37,817 nucleotides of DNA, from assembly GCA_002077045.2 (NCBI GenBank), contig KZ111141.1, positions 1,890,087 through 1,927,903 of the forward strand, read 5' to 3'. The DNA is from Rachicladosporium sp. CCFEE 5018. Its lineage: Eukaryota > Ascomycota > Dothideomycetes > Cladosporiales > Cladosporiaceae. Each line of letters begins with the position of its first letter. Within the stretch, counting starts at the first letter, position 1. Shown here piece by piece: positions 10,360 through 22,600 of the stretch. The notes below the pieces were generated by a model, which ran no database searches, was not told where the DNA came from, and saw nothing but the letters and a program-made list of their open reading frames with translations. Made by a program: the position numbers and the translations under genes.

Positions 10360-12575
10360 CGCGTAGACGCAGGTTGCTGTTCAAGGGCTACTTAGATGAC
10401 GGAATGGAGCATGTATGTCTCACATCGAAATGCCGTCGGCGCTGCTGTGCCCTCCCTGCATGACGATCAGCTGTCAGAATCGACCCCAGACGTCTGCGAA
10501 GGATTCCCCTCGCCTAATTCGGATGCAAGACATGCCGTGCTACAACGGCTGGTGGCTTTTCGAACTTCCTTCGCGTACGCTGACTGTACACGGCATCGTG
10601 TGGGGAGTGGACTGCTGTTCCTCGCGTCGAGCCTGATCCTGGTCATCCACGTGAGCGATTTGTCTGCGTTGGGACGCCATGGCTTGCTGCCGGCGCTTCG
10701 AAGTTAATCTTCGCACACCATCCTGGACCGCTGAACTTCTGCGAAGGTAACCTGGTCAGCCACGCTCCACAGCGTTCTTTCACATGCTCGAGACGCCGTG
10801 CCGCGCCTCGGTTGCGTATGTGTGCATGCCCACGTGTCGGACGCTGTGTTCGACAGATGGCCATGTGTCGAAATTACGCCATGTGGTGTAATGGGGAGCT
10901 CGGGGCTGCAGCTCCGCTGCACAGCGAGTAAGCACGCCAGGGACGCAATGCCGTTGGCGTAAAGATGTCGCGTGGTGGAGGCTGAAAGGTGACGTGCATG
11001 GCACAGGGATGGGAAACGGAGCCAGTTGCTCACCAATGTCCAAGCGAGCTGTGCTCGAAGGACTACTGACGCCAGCCCAGTGAACCAGTGAGACATGCTC
11101 GGTAAGAGTTTGTGCTCGCCAGTGCGCTTCGTATGCTGTGCGGGTTTGAATGTAGCTATCTCTGGCATGCCAGGCTGCTGGGGTATTCGACCATAACATG
11201 CGCTCGCCTGCGTGTTGTGTTGTCTGCCGAACTTCGGTTACAGAGAGCAGCATCGCAAGCGATTTCATAGGAGAGCAACCGCCTACTAACCGGGCTTGTC
11301 ACCTGCGCCGACCCTGGGTAGAAGCTTACGAACTCGGTCAACGCTACATGTACCGGCGGCTTCGTCCCATCGCTCTTGCCGTCCCGTCCGAACCAGCTCT
11401 GGTGGAATGATCGTCGACCTCTCTTGACCTACACGCTCCACCACCATACCTCACCATCGTCGCTATTCGATCGCGGTGAGATAGTCCTCCGTGAACATCT
11501 CTGTGATCTACGATAGACCCTTGACATCGATTGCGAAACTTGCGAGGAATGCCATACGCCGGTGCACAAGTGTGGTAGCGAGTCGGCAGCTCCCTCAACT
11601 AAGACCTGACTGCATCGAATCGACGAGTTCAGCCTTCGCAGCGAGCGTTGAAAAGCGATCGTGACGGTGCCTGATCTTGGACCAGCTTTGATCGTCATTC
11701 AAGACTTATAACCCAGCACAAATCACTTAATCCGTCCAAGGAAACGTGAACGAGCTGGCTTCTGACGCATCGCCGACTTGCTGGGCGTCCAGACGCGCAG
11801 ACAAAGTTCAGAGAGCTGTACCTTTCACATGATAGTGCTTCGGTGGCGAACACAAGTATTGGCTGTTTGCACGGCATCATCAGGTCGACCGCTAAGATTC
11901 GGACTCGTGCACTAGGCCGCACTTCCTTCGACAAGAGGCCGGTCTTGTACACGTGAAGTCCTCGACGGCGAACAAAGCAGCTCTGAACTCTTGAGCAGCA
12001 CCTCAACAGGAGGCGACTTCCACCCCGTCGGTTTGGAAGCTGCGTTGGAACTCACAAGGCAACAATACGGTTCTTCCGATTCGCAAACCTTCATGCCGAC
12101 CAATGAGCATGGATCATCTGACATATTGAGACATCACGAGCGGCCATCGCACCAGACTTCACGCAAGCTATACCCTTTCGACGCATCATAGCCGGCGCTT
12201 TACGGCAGACTGAACATCTGTGCTTCGAGTCTGGACTTCACTACCGAGGATACATACATACTGCTTCCTGACCCATCGCGCGGTTGTCTTGCCGTTTCCT
12301 TGGGCCTCACAACAACGATCCCCTGGTTGGGCGACGCATATTCTCATTGCAACGCATTCAACTCTAATCGGTCGAACGCTACGCATCGATCCATACCGTG
12401 ATTGCAGTTGCCAGAAGCCACGGGACACATCCCAGAGCAATCCTGCTACTGAGACTTGGGTCCATGTCCTATTTCGGCACAGCGTACGGAACCGGCCAAC
12501 AGCAAGTGCTCGATAGGTGAGCAATCTCGCCGCGATTGGGTATCCTGCATCGCCCACAGCGAGGTCCACGCGCTG

Positions 12576-14561
12576 ATGAAGATGGCTCGCAGTCTCCATG
12601 TTGCGCTTAACATCCGGCAGCAACCTCAGCAGGCGCTGGTCGCTACTGTCGGCAAGGAGAAGTGTACTTAAAACACCATAAGTTGCCTTGCTGTGGTGCA
12701 TGACTGACGAGACATAGCCAGGAAGCCAATTGATCCACCACCAATCGTGCAGATCGATGTCAGACCGCAAATTGACCCGCAAAGGTGAGTATGAGACACA
12801 CTGCATGATCGATGAGACGTTCGTTGACCAAAGGCACGCTCAGACACTTTCTCGTCAGCCCATACCTCTTCATGGTTGCGACCTTACTTCCGCAAGAGGA
12901 CAAGATCACCGAAAGAGATGGCAGTAATCCTCCGCCGTCGGCGAACATGCTAGGGTCGCTCTGTTCTTCGCTACATCGTCTCAAAGACTCTAATAACTTC
13001 GGTGCGGCGACTTGTGACACAAAGCACTGTGATTATCGCTAATGTACTGTCCAGATGGCGGCTTCTTCATCTTTGGTGACCTGTCAGTGCGGGTGACGGG
13101 TACTCATCGATTGCGATTCGCACTGTACGATGTCAGCAAGTACGTTAGCTCGGACATGCTCGGCCGTTAAGACCAGCTGACACGGACTAGGATAGGTGAG
13201 AGCGCTGCCTTCATCACCGATGTCATATCCGAGGAATTTGCGGGTACGTTCGTTGCTTCGTCACGCAGCCTCCAACAGCGATACTGACAGTCCGTAGTTG
13301 TGGCGCCTAAGGATTTCCATGGCATGGAGGAGTCTTCGGCGCTCTCCCGGACGTTCAGTGATCAGGGCGTCCGTTTACGACTGCGCAAAGAGCCACGGTC
13401 GATCACGTCGTCAGTAGTTCGCATCACCTTCCCCTAGATTAAGCTGACTCGAGCAGGAGCAGTGCTCGCCGAACACAGCGCAGGTTCAGTCCGACGGAAT
13501 CTCGACAATCGGGTCACAGCGGTGTCTACACACAGCGTCAGCCACAGTCTAATGAGCAATACAGCGAGAGTTCGAGGGGTGTGAAGAGACGGAGATCTGA
13601 CACAGAATACGCAGAAGACGGGCAGACATACCCGCCATCTCAAATGGCACGAAGCCAGTATGGCATGGTCGACAGAATTGCTTCAATCTACGGCGAGTAT
13701 GGTCAAACAGGTCATGCATCTTCGAGTCTCGGCCAGTCATATGCGCACGCAAATCTGGGTGCTCCCGACTACTCAGTCCGCCCAACGATGTATGGCGCGG
13801 GCTCCTCTGGCACAGCATCGTGGCAGAACTATGTACAACAGCCTAGGCAGCTGGCCCAGCCGAACCTCCTCAGTAGTGTAATGCCGGCGGGAGAGGCGCT
13901 GGGCGAGGCACACGTGCCATCGCACCCTTTCGCTACCAGCTCATCTTTTGGAAGCGCAAGTAATACCTACTCCGACCACGCACCTCATTCGGCCACGTAC
14001 AGTAGCTATGCAGCTTCTCAAACTGTGCATTCCGGGCAGCCGATGAGTACGCGAACTGGCTCTGTAGGCTATGCAGCCGCATACGATTACAGAACGCCGA
14101 CATCACTCACGGACTCCTCGAACCTCGCGTCCGCGAATGAAGCAGGTCCGCTTCCCTCATCTGCTGGGACGATGTCGACGGGATTGGGAACAAGCGAGCA
14201 CACTCCCGCACAAAGCCACTCCTACCATAACTACGGCACTCTGAACGCTGGATACAGCTCTATGGGAGCAGGAGCAGGTGCTGCAGCAGCATACAGCCAC
14301 TCCTCACCGGTCTACACGACGTCGGCACAGCCGCTACAATCATCTCTTGATCAGCTGAACGCGAGTCTCACCAGGCCTGACATGGCCGGGTCGAATTATT
14401 CGCATCATCTGCCGCCAAGCATGCCGCCGTCTGATATGCAGCCCAATGTGCCGTCTAATATGCTTCTTGGACAAACACTGCCAAAGTCATTCTACCAGCA
14501 AGACGAGTCGACTTCGTATCCGACACCCACGCATGGAAAGCCGCCTGGGCAATGGGGATGA
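12576..14561 (+). CDS. Velvet-domain transcriptional regulator, VosA/VelC type (left copy)
   Basis: Velvet proteins bind DNA and couple fungal sporulation with secondary metabolism. Seven exons: 12576-12663, 12718-12784, 12844-13001, 13055-13139, 13191-13243, 13298-13406 and 13457-14561 (554 residues). The velvet domain is about residues 8-185. Landmarks: LNIRQQPQQA, SRKPIDPPPIVQI, HFLVSPYLFM, SLHRLKDSNN, DGGFFIFGDLSVRV, FHGMEESSALSRTFSDQGVRLRL. All junctions keep phase. The last intron (13407-13456) uses a weak donor (gtcgtc) but is the only choice that joins the domain to the long open tail. The tail has a basic KRRR at ~230-233 (possible nuclear signal), then ~320 residues rich in Ser, Tyr, Gln, Ala and Pro. 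A domain at the N-terminus with a long tail suits VosA. Some of the domain wording resembles VelC, so I leave the symbol open. An upstream exon cannot be excluded. Confidence 0.85.
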
Positions 14562-15287
14562 GGAGGGTGCGCAACATCGAGAATGTAGCGCAGGGCCCTA
14601 CAGCATTGTGAAGGACATGATGTGTTTCATCTACCAGGTAACACAGTACTGGTATTTCGGCTCAAGCGATAAACTGGCAAGGTGCTCGGTCACAAAAGGT
14701 TGTGTATTGATACTTGAAAGCATACAACACGGGTCGAGACATTGCATCATGGAACGGTCGACGGGACCCGTGCCTACCCACTGGAGGACATAGAATGAGT
14801 GTTCGATAAAGCATAGAAGGCGTGAAACAGACGCTGTTCCAGAGTTCGACAAGTACGTGGTGTGTCAACTCTGGGTGTGGGAGCAAGACTTGAGATATGT
14901 GACAGTGAGGAGAAGGATCTTGCTCTGCGCTCGTACAGACAGTACGTACTCGTGTCCGTGCGAGGTAAGTGATGGCAGATCACGGTCATCGAGCTGCATC
15001 TGATCGGTTCAACGGCGCGGATTGCGCTTTGAAATCTACTGGTTTGCATATGGAATACGGAAGTGTAGCGCGGTAAGGGTATCTCTAGACCTTGTCCTTT
15101 CCTCTCGCGCGCTCGTTTGTCCTGATAGCTACCACATTGAATGCAAAAGTGCCGCAGAGCCTCGCGGAAGCCCTCGTAATGGCAACGCAAATTCCCAGAC
15201 CTGGCACCGGTCTCCACGCGATGGGACCGATCAAAGGATCCGTTCTGTCGCGCATCGCTCAATCGAGAGTCAAGCACGACCGTTCCC
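14562..15287. other. Convergent intergenic region, velvet / XMAP215
   Basis: Two genes end toward each other here, so the interval should hold both 3' UTRs. No coding or structural RNA feature is recognisable. Confidence 0.55.
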
Positions 15288-18033
15288 TCATTGTCCTCGT
15301 CCGATGTTCTGTCGTGCCTATAATTGATTGTCAGCCATCCGTCTCTCGAGGTCTACCCACTGAATCGAAGAGCAAAAAACTCACCTTCATCATCTCAATC
15401 CTCGCCTTCAGATTCTGCGTCACCTCCGCAGCCCTCTTCCAACTCTCAACACCATCGCTCTGACTCCGCTGCATGGCTTCTCTACCATTACTATCGTATC
15501 GATCCCTCTCTACTCTCGGAGGCGGCGGTCCCATATCTCCGTTCCTCTCAGGCTTACCGTTAGCGTGGCCCGATGAACCGGGGGAGTGCGCGGCAAGATC
15601 GGGGATGTTCTCTTTGCCCTCGCTGCTGCTGAATGACGCCGTAGGGTAGTGTGAGGGAGTGCCGTTGCTATAGTCACCGGAGCGCGCGGTAGCGGAGGTG
15701 TAGGATCGCCCACTCGATGCAGCAGCGCCGGGCCGAGCGTAAGAGGGATCAGCTCCGCCGCCGTCACTTTCGCTCGCGCCTCTACCTCTGCCGAGTCGTG
15801 CGATCTCGCGCTTCAGTCGTTCGACTTCTCGCGAAAGACCATTGCCGCGGTCTTCGGCTACTTCGACATCGCTTCGTGCTCGGACGAGCTGAGTCTCTTT
15901 TGCTTTGACTGACAGCACATCTCGTGTATGGTCTTCGATCAGCTGCGCGTTTTGGTTTTGGAGCTCTGTTATCTGAGCTGAGAGGCGGACTTTGTCTTGT
16001 CGCAGTTCGGAGGCGTTTTGTCGCGATAATGCGAGCTCGGCGCGGAGGTCGAGTAGCTCTTGCCGCTCGATCGCGGAGAGGGAGGAAGCTTGTGGATTTT
16101 GTGGTGGTGATGGAGGTGCGGTCGAGGGCTTGGAGAGAGGTCGATTGGCGAGGCCAGTGGTTCTTGCTGCTGGTGCGGGCGAGGAGGGTGTGTCTGGAGG
16201 TTCGGGCTCGAGAGACGGAGTTTGACGTCTGGGCGAGGCTGTACTGGAAGCTGGAGCTTTCAAGCCAGTCGAAGGTCTCTGAAGCCCCCCAGCCGGCGGC
16301 TTCAAACCTGCGCCCGGCGGCCGGAGTCCGCCTGCAGGTTTTGCTGCCGGTCTTGACGTCGGTCTGGGAGCGAGAGGTGGGTCGTCCGCCATCAGTGGAG
16401 GGCTCTGGGGTCTTGAAGCGGCTTTCTTGGCAGGTGCAGGTCGTTTGCTACCAGGCGCTGGTCGCTTTCCAGATGCTGCTGGAGCTGCGGCGGGTTTCGG
16501 TGGTGGTGCAGCTCTCGGCTTCCACTTCGCTTTCACTTCTGCCGTGTCCGCGAACTCCTTGATCTTTGCTTTCTTTATATCGTCGATGCCTTCGAGGTGA
16601 TTGAGCATGTTCCTATCGGTCATTATCTTCCACAGTACACCGAGAATCTCAGCACCCGCATCTCGCAAACCAGGTGCGCTCTCTACCAGAAGCTTCTTTG
16701 CAGTCTCTGAAAGCTCCTTGGCTTGTTCGAGTGAAGGCACCTCTCGGGTGGACTTGATGCATCTGATCAGAAAGCGTGCAGTGTTCTCCTTCACCTGCGG
16801 GTTCTTGTTCTTCAGCGCCTCAAGTATGTCTGCCTCGACTTCTGCCAACCCAGTCGCTGCGAAGACAGCATCGCAAGCGGCGCCTATTGCGTCAGTGACA
16901 TTGACCTTCTTCTCCTTGAACCGCTCGAGCATTGAAGCCAAGATAGTACTTCGATACCTCCCGAACGACTTTCGAAGAGCCTTTGCCATGGCTTCGATAC
17001 AATTTGCTGCTATCGTGACGACCATGATATTGGCGTCTTTCATCGACTTCGCACATCCTCGCACTACTCCATCGAACTGACCTTCTTGTATTGAAGGGTG
17101 GTTGACTGCTGTGAAAACATCGTCCAGTGCCTCCTTTCGTTCCTTCCACTTCGCGCTTGATAATCGCTCCTCGAAGTCTTTCGGGATCTTAGAGAAGGCA
17201 TCTACCGCCTCGAACTCAGGTTCGAGATCGATCGGCGCATCCTCTTCTGCCTCCACATCCTCATCAGCACCTTCCTCGGGACCAGCTGCCGCAGCCACCT
17301 CCTTCGCCGCCTGTTGTGACCGCAGCAGTCTCTCCTGTTTCGGTGCTGGCTCGTCCTTTACCGGCTCAAACAGCTTCTCCAGATCCGTTTGCTGCACCGG
17401 CTTCAGCTCACCCCAGAACAGAGGCTTCATAGCCTCCCTCAGCCACCGATACAGTTCTACAGTAAGTGCCTGCGCCTCAGCTCTGACGTTCTTATCCGCA
17501 TGCCCGTACATTTTCGGGAGCAACTTCAGCACCGGCTTCGGCTCCACAGTCTTGCACCCGTATGCATGGTAGATGTCTCGAAGTGCGCCAAGAGTCGCGA
17601 CCACGATCTTCGGTAGCTTGTTCGAAAGCAATGGCAGCAGCTCCTCCACAACCGGATCCGGCTTATCCAGCTCGATCAGCAACAAAATCCCCTCCAGTGC
17701 TGCTGCCTTTGCCGCCGGTCTCCCTGTCAGCCCCTTCTCCACAATCGGCGTTATTGTGCTCCCACGCGTCTTCCGCGCGCCCTCCGTTCCCGCGATGTCC
17801 AGAAAGGCATTGTAGGCTGTGAGCGCGTCTCCCTGGGCCGCGACATTCGAGTCTCCCACTGCGGCTTTCCAGAGCGCGCTGTCATTAATGAAGTCGCGTA
17901 CTACAGGCGCGTTGGGCTGTGCTGTGGCGAACTCCTTTGCGGCGGTCTCGTAGCCAAGTTTGCGGGCTTTCCAGTTTTTGTGCGCGAATTGGTCAGGAAG
18001 CGGGAGGAGGGTGAAGTCTTCCTGTTCGGCCAT
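15288..18033 (-). CDS. stu2: XMAP215/Dis1-family microtubule polymerase, Stu2-like (left copy)
   Basis: Members of this family bind free tubulin through TOG domains and speed growth at microtubule plus ends and spindle poles. The main exon is 18033-15385, then a 67-nt GT-AG intron (15384-15318), then a 30-nt last exon ending in ARQNIGRGQ and TGA at 15290-15288. The total is 892 residues, typical of two-TOG fungal forms. TOG1 spans ~1-230 (LPLPDQFAHKNWKARKLGYE). TOG2 spans ~281-495 (IPKDFEERLSSAKWKERKEA). A basic Ala/Pro/Lys-rich linker at ~500-640 fits the lattice-binding region. A coiled coil at ~650-745 (RQELLDLRAELALSRQNASE) is the likely dimerisation segment. The C-terminal SWKRAAEVTQNLKARIEMMK region is the likely adaptor-binding end. 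Without the intron the frame would run to a false stop at 15331. The gene is head-to-head with PAC1. Confidence 0.95.
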
Positions 18034-18475
18034 TGTCGAGATATGCGATCACTATTCGCTGGTCAGGCGATCCTAGTATTGCGATGCGCCAGTGGGATCG
18101 ATGTCAAGAACGATGTCGGGCGATGATGTAGTTTCATGTCAACAATCTGCCCAAAACAGCAACAGCGAGGGAAAGCGCCTCTGTGGGGGAGTTGCCGCAC
18201 GTGCACTTTTCGCGACGGGATGGCACGTGAAGACGCGAGAACTAATTGATGGGTGCTGAAGATAGGTATTGACATCGTACAGCACAATTGGCATTGGAAA
18301 GGACTGCTATTGAAGGAACTTCGTCGTCACCGCGCTCATCTTCGACCGCTGCAGCTCCCCTCCTTGTCGGCCAGGGAACATCGGAACCGTTCAAGATCAA
18401 CATGAGAGGAACCACACGGTAACCCAGTGAGCGCATAGTATTGCGCATGTGTGGACCGCAGGGTCTCTCGCCATC
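18034..18475. promoter_or_regulatory. Shared divergent promoter, XMAP215/Stu2 and LIS1/PAC1 (left copy)
   Basis: Only 442 bp separate the two start codons, so both 5' UTRs and both promoters must fit here. Two CACGTG-like hexamers are visible: gCACGTGc near 18198 and gCACGTGa near 18223. These are candidate bHLH/E-box or Cbf1-type sites. The TF assignment is a guess. Confidence 0.55.
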
Positions 18476-19561
18476 ATGAGCGCGCTGCTGACCGGTCGGC
18501 AAGCAGAAGAGCTGTAGGGCCGCCCATTTGTCCTCTGTTCGCTCGCAAATTGCCGCTGATATATTGCTGACAGCCACAAGTCTCTCATCGCCTACCTCGC
18601 TTCTGCTGGCCATCCAAATGCCGCCCTAGCACTTCGTCAGGAGCTGGACTTGCCGGAGTCCAGCTTCGATAGTACCACGACGAAGAAGTATGAGGGTCTG
18701 CTCGAGAAGAAATGGACCTCTGTCGTCCGCCTGCAGAAGAAGATCATGGATCTTGAGACTCGATGCACTGGCCTTCAGCATGAGCTAGACAATGCGACTC
18801 CCACCTCACTTGCAGCCAGGAAGAACCACGATCCGGCAACATGGCTACCAAAAGCTCCCGCTCGGCATACCCTCCAGTCTCACCGAGCGCCCATCACGAG
18901 CGTAGCCTTCCATCCACTTTTCTCCTCCCTGGCCTCAGCAAGCGAAGACTGTACGATCAAGATCTGGGATTACGAGCTGGGCGAACTCGAACGGACGCTC
19001 AAGTCCCACACGAAAGCAGTCCTAGACGTGGACTATGGTGGGCCGAGAGGGCACACATTGCTGGCATCATGTAGTTCAGATCTTACGATCAAGCTTTGGG
19101 ATGCGAGCGATGAGTATAAGAATATCCGCACACTACCAGGGCACGATCACAGCGTCAGTACAGTGCGCTTCATCCCATCTGGCGCTGCTGGCGCACCTCT
19201 GTCAGGCAATCTGCTGGCTTCTGCGAGTAGGGACAAGACGATACGCATCTGGGATGCTACGACAGGATACTGCTTGCGGACTTTTCGTGGGCACAATGAA
19301 TGGGTGCGCTCACTCTCGCCTACGCCGGAAGGGCGTTTCCTGTTATCGACGTCTTCGGACCAAACAGCGAGGCTGTGGGATCTCAGCCAGCCCGACTCGA
19401 ATGCACTCAGGCAAACCCTGGCTGCGCATGACCATGTTATAGAAACTTGCGCAATTGCGCCTGCATCATCATACACTCATCTTGCTTCGATGGCGGGACA
19501 GAAGAAACCGCCGCCTGCCAGCAGCACGGCTGAGTACCTTGCGACAGGCGGAAGGGACAAG
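18476..19561 (+). CDS. pac1: LIS1/PAC1 (NudF) dynein regulator, truncated by the assembly gap (left copy)
   Basis: Exon 1 (18476-18513) and exon 2 (from 18574) are joined across a 60-nt GT-AG intron. The coding sequence reaches the N gap at 19561 after residue 342, in the middle of WD repeat 6 (ATGGRDK). The missing 123 residues are present in the right copy. All bases present are identical to the right copy, so this looks like a contig end and not a degraded gene. Reading through the Ns into the opposite strand of the next acetyltransferase gene gives a meaningless fusion and should not be annotated. Confidence 0.93.
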
Positions 19562-19661
19562 NNNNNNNNNNNNNNNNNNNNNNNNNNNNNNNNNNNNNNN
19601 NNNNNNNNNNNNNNNNNNNNNNNNNNNNNNNNNNNNNNNNNNNNNNNNNNNNNNNNNNNNN
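19562..19661. other. Assembly gap, exactly 100 N
   Basis: The round length of 100 is the usual placeholder for a scaffold gap of unknown size. The left repeat copy ends at its first base and the right copy starts at its last base. Confidence 0.99.
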
Positions 19662-19664
19662 CTC

Positions 19665-22600
19665 CTAATCATACAGTATCTCTTCCTCCCCTTCCGCATC
19701 CTCCAACCCGCCCTCCTCGTCCTCTTCCCCGTGCTCGCCTTCACCTGCTCCGTCCTCTTCATCTTCGCCGTGCTCGTCTGCTGACGGTGCACGCGCATTC
19801 TCGTTCACCTGCTCCGCGGTAGCACTGACTTCCTCGCCGAGCTTACTTCTCGTTCTCCTCGCTGCTGCCCTGGCTCCACCAGTCGTGCTCCTGCGATCCC
19901 CGGTGGGCCGCCGCCTGACAGGTCCCAAGCGATACGGGCTGCCGAAGGCCTTCCGTCTACTTCCAGGCCTGCCAGCACGGCGCTTAGCAGCTGACACAGC
20001 ACCGGGGAGTGGCGGGAAGATCTCGAAGCGGGTTGGAGGTATAGGCCCGCTGTGAGATGTCGTGGGACGGGAGGATGAAGCTGTAGGTGGAGGGGACGGA
20101 GAGCGAGGTTGAGGCGTCTTTCGCGGGAACGTGCGGCGGACGGGTGAGATTGTCTTATGTCGAGTGGGCGATGCGGGTGCAGGTGTTTGACGAGGCGAAG
20201 TCCGACGAGGTGAGATTTCTGTGTGAGAGGGCTGCGGCGTGAGGGTGGGCAGCTTGGAAGGCGAGCGGGAGGGTTTGCCGTGGAGCTCGACTGGTGGCGT
20301 GGCGTCGACGCTGTCCTCGATACTATCGGTGACATTGTCTTCGTCGCCATTTGGTGCAGGCACACTTGGCGGTGCGCTCGGCTCTTCAACTGCCTCGTTA
20401 CGAGGCGCAACAGTCTGCATGGGCTGGTTCGTCAAGGTCTCTTCACCCATGGCGAAGAATGAGGTGGGCTTGTGCGTCTCGTATGGCGTCCAGACCAGCA
20501 GATCACGGTTCAACTGGATCGTCGCTTTCTTATCGTGCTTGTCGACGTACTCCTTCATGTACTCATAGTCGAGGCGCATAGCGTAAGTCTTCGTGATAGG
20601 ATCTCGAGCAAGGAACCGCAACGCCTCGAGCGTGGAAATGATGTCGTCAAAGGTCATGCCTGTATCCTTGGCGATGTCGGCGATGGAGACCTGCGCAGTC
20701 CCGATGGAGGCGCCTTTGTATTCCAACAGTAGTCGACAGAGCACAGTACGCCAGTAGGATCGATATGAGACAAGGCCCATGTCGGAAAGTGGCTTCTCCG
20801 GCGATCCAGTGCGCTCCTCGACTTTCGTAAGAAGGTATGAGAACTCGATGAGCACTCTGCCAAAGCCACGCCGCATGTGCACGGGTAGCACCAGAATACA
20901 AGACACGTTGTTGCCTGGGCTCTGTAGCGCAGGAGCTAGAGGAGTGTCATGCGCCATCTGCTCGGCGCCGCCGTTCGCTTGCAGCTCTGCGAGGGCATCA
21001 GCTGCAGGCTCTGGCACAGGTGGAGGACACCCACGCTTCTCTTTCGAGAAGTAGCCCACGAAGTGACACCCGAATTCGTCGTTCTCTGTCATGATGTAAA
21101 ACAAGAACGGCTCGACATCGTAGTACAGCGTCTTCGAGCCGAGGAAGAGCTTGGCTAGCAGACAGAGGTTCTGGCAGTACAGCGGATTGCGGCGACCATC
21201 CACCTCCCAGAACGACAGTGTGGTCTCGTTGCCAGTCTCGGGATTGGTGATGGCCTGTCGATAGATCTCATCACCAGGAGGATGCTTCGCAGAGCACTTC
21301 AGCTTGTGGCGCCATGCGACGTAGTCTGAGCTCATATACTTCAGGCAGAACTCGCAGATGTAGAGGTGCTTGTTCCTGCTGTACTCTTCGGGATATGGCG
21401 CGGCATGCCAGGTGTCGATCTCATAACGGCCAAAGTTGATGCATTTGATCTTGCTCGCTGGACCAGCTTGCTTCGCTCGTGCGGGCGTCTCGCCGTTCGT
21501 CTTCGCCATCTTCTCCTTCCACTTGAGCTCGGCACGTTCCCGGGCGTCTTGGAAAGCTTTGCGATCCGGGTCTTGAGGATAGGTGCGTGCCGTGTCGGCT
21601 TCGACCTCTGTGAGGATGCCGCCATACGGTCGACCTTTGTTCTCCTCGGTATCGCGGTCCGGGAAAGCGTAGAAAGGGTTGGCGTACATTGTCGTTTGCA
21701 CAGCCGGGAAGTGCTGCGGCTCTTCCACCTCGACAGTGCCGGTCTGAGCTCGTGCATTGCGGAGACGCCTGATGCGGTCACGCTCGCGACGACGCTGCTT
21801 GCGCTGCACTTGCTTCTCGACCTCGTCCCATTGGGCGACGGAGACAGCTATCGCGACAATGCAGCTCTTCGGATCTTCTGTCGTTGAGACAATGCGTGCA
21901 CCCCTCTTGCGACCCTTCTGTCTCTGTGGTCGATCTGCCCGTGATGGCTGAGACGCGATATCGTCTGCACCGTCTACACCGCTCACAGCAGCAGCTTCCT
22001 CGTCAATGGCCGATCGGCTGTCATCATCGCCAGCGTCAGTACGTTGACGCTTGCGAATGGCTGGTCTTGGCACATCGTCGGCATCGTCCGAAGGTGTCTT
22101 GCGCTTACGCAGCGACCGTGAGCCGTCCATTGGGTCCTCGTCCAGGATGAGAGTGTTGAAGACCGAGTGCGACGTAGGATCGATGCCGCCTCGCGCCGCA
22201 GGAAGTAGATCCCGCGCCATCTTAGGGGCGGAGGAACCGCGGCGGGAGGCCAGCGTCTCGGGAACATTCTTGAAGTCCTCCTCGAGGCCATTGGCAACAC
22301 ATTCTTTACATCGCCAGCGAGCGGCGTCTGCATATTGTCAGTATAGACCGTATATATAAATTGGATTACCTCTTATGCAGAAGCATATGAAGCTGACCCA
22401 CCTTCATCGGAAGCCAGCGAATTGTTGTCCCGCGCGCATGATCTATGGGCTAAGATAAGTCAGCTTGGACCCCGGATTTGCAACTCTTATATTCGATTAA
22501 GAGTTCGTTTCTTCCTTCTCGACACATACTCAGATATGAGGGACTTGCACTTACAGTTGTCGCCACACACCGCACATGCGAGGAAGTCTTCATAGTCTGG

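Larger units (their letters stand above)
8104..12575. other. Gene-poor 4.5-kb interval upstream of the velvet gene
   Basis: I recognise no protein or RNA gene here. ORFs of 60-165 codons occur on both strands and overlap each other in conflicting frames. Several begin only at TTG or CTG, and none shows family motifs or an intron pattern. The interval probably contains the velvet promoter and a long 5' leader. It also holds three inverted repeats (listed separately). An open stretch at 11991-12191 (S/Q/H-rich) could be an upstream exon or leader ORF of the velvet gene, but I cannot join it with confidence. Confidence 0.5.
3536..19561. repeat. 16-kb direct repeat, left copy (five genes)
   Basis: Every base here corresponds to base +16126 in the right copy (19662-35687). 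It contains acetyltransferase, NDUFA1, velvet, XMAP215/Stu2 and truncated PAC1. Differences are limited to 3636-5908: about 67 substitutions by hand count, no indels. None was found from 5909 to 19561. The right boundary is the N gap. Confidence 0.97.

Noticed and set aside
10704..11268. Overlapping 154- and 162-codon minus-strand ORFs in the gene-poor interval
   Set aside because: Two frames are open over the same bases with random-looking composition. There is no family likeness and no splice pattern.
12186..12806. 206-codon minus-strand ORF
   Set aside because: It overlaps the first velvet exons on the opposite strand, matches no family, and the velvet exons explain the region with correct splice phases.
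15924..16562. 212-codon plus-strand ORF inside the XMAP215 gene (and its copy at 32050)
   Set aside because: It is the shadow of the Ala/Pro/Lys-rich linker on the opposite strand, with biased composition and no motifs.
18650..19822. Long plus-strand ORF crossing the N gap
   Set aside because: It joins truncated PAC1 through untranslatable Ns to the antisense of the acetyltransferase gene, and its start is a TTG inside PAC1. It is an artefact.
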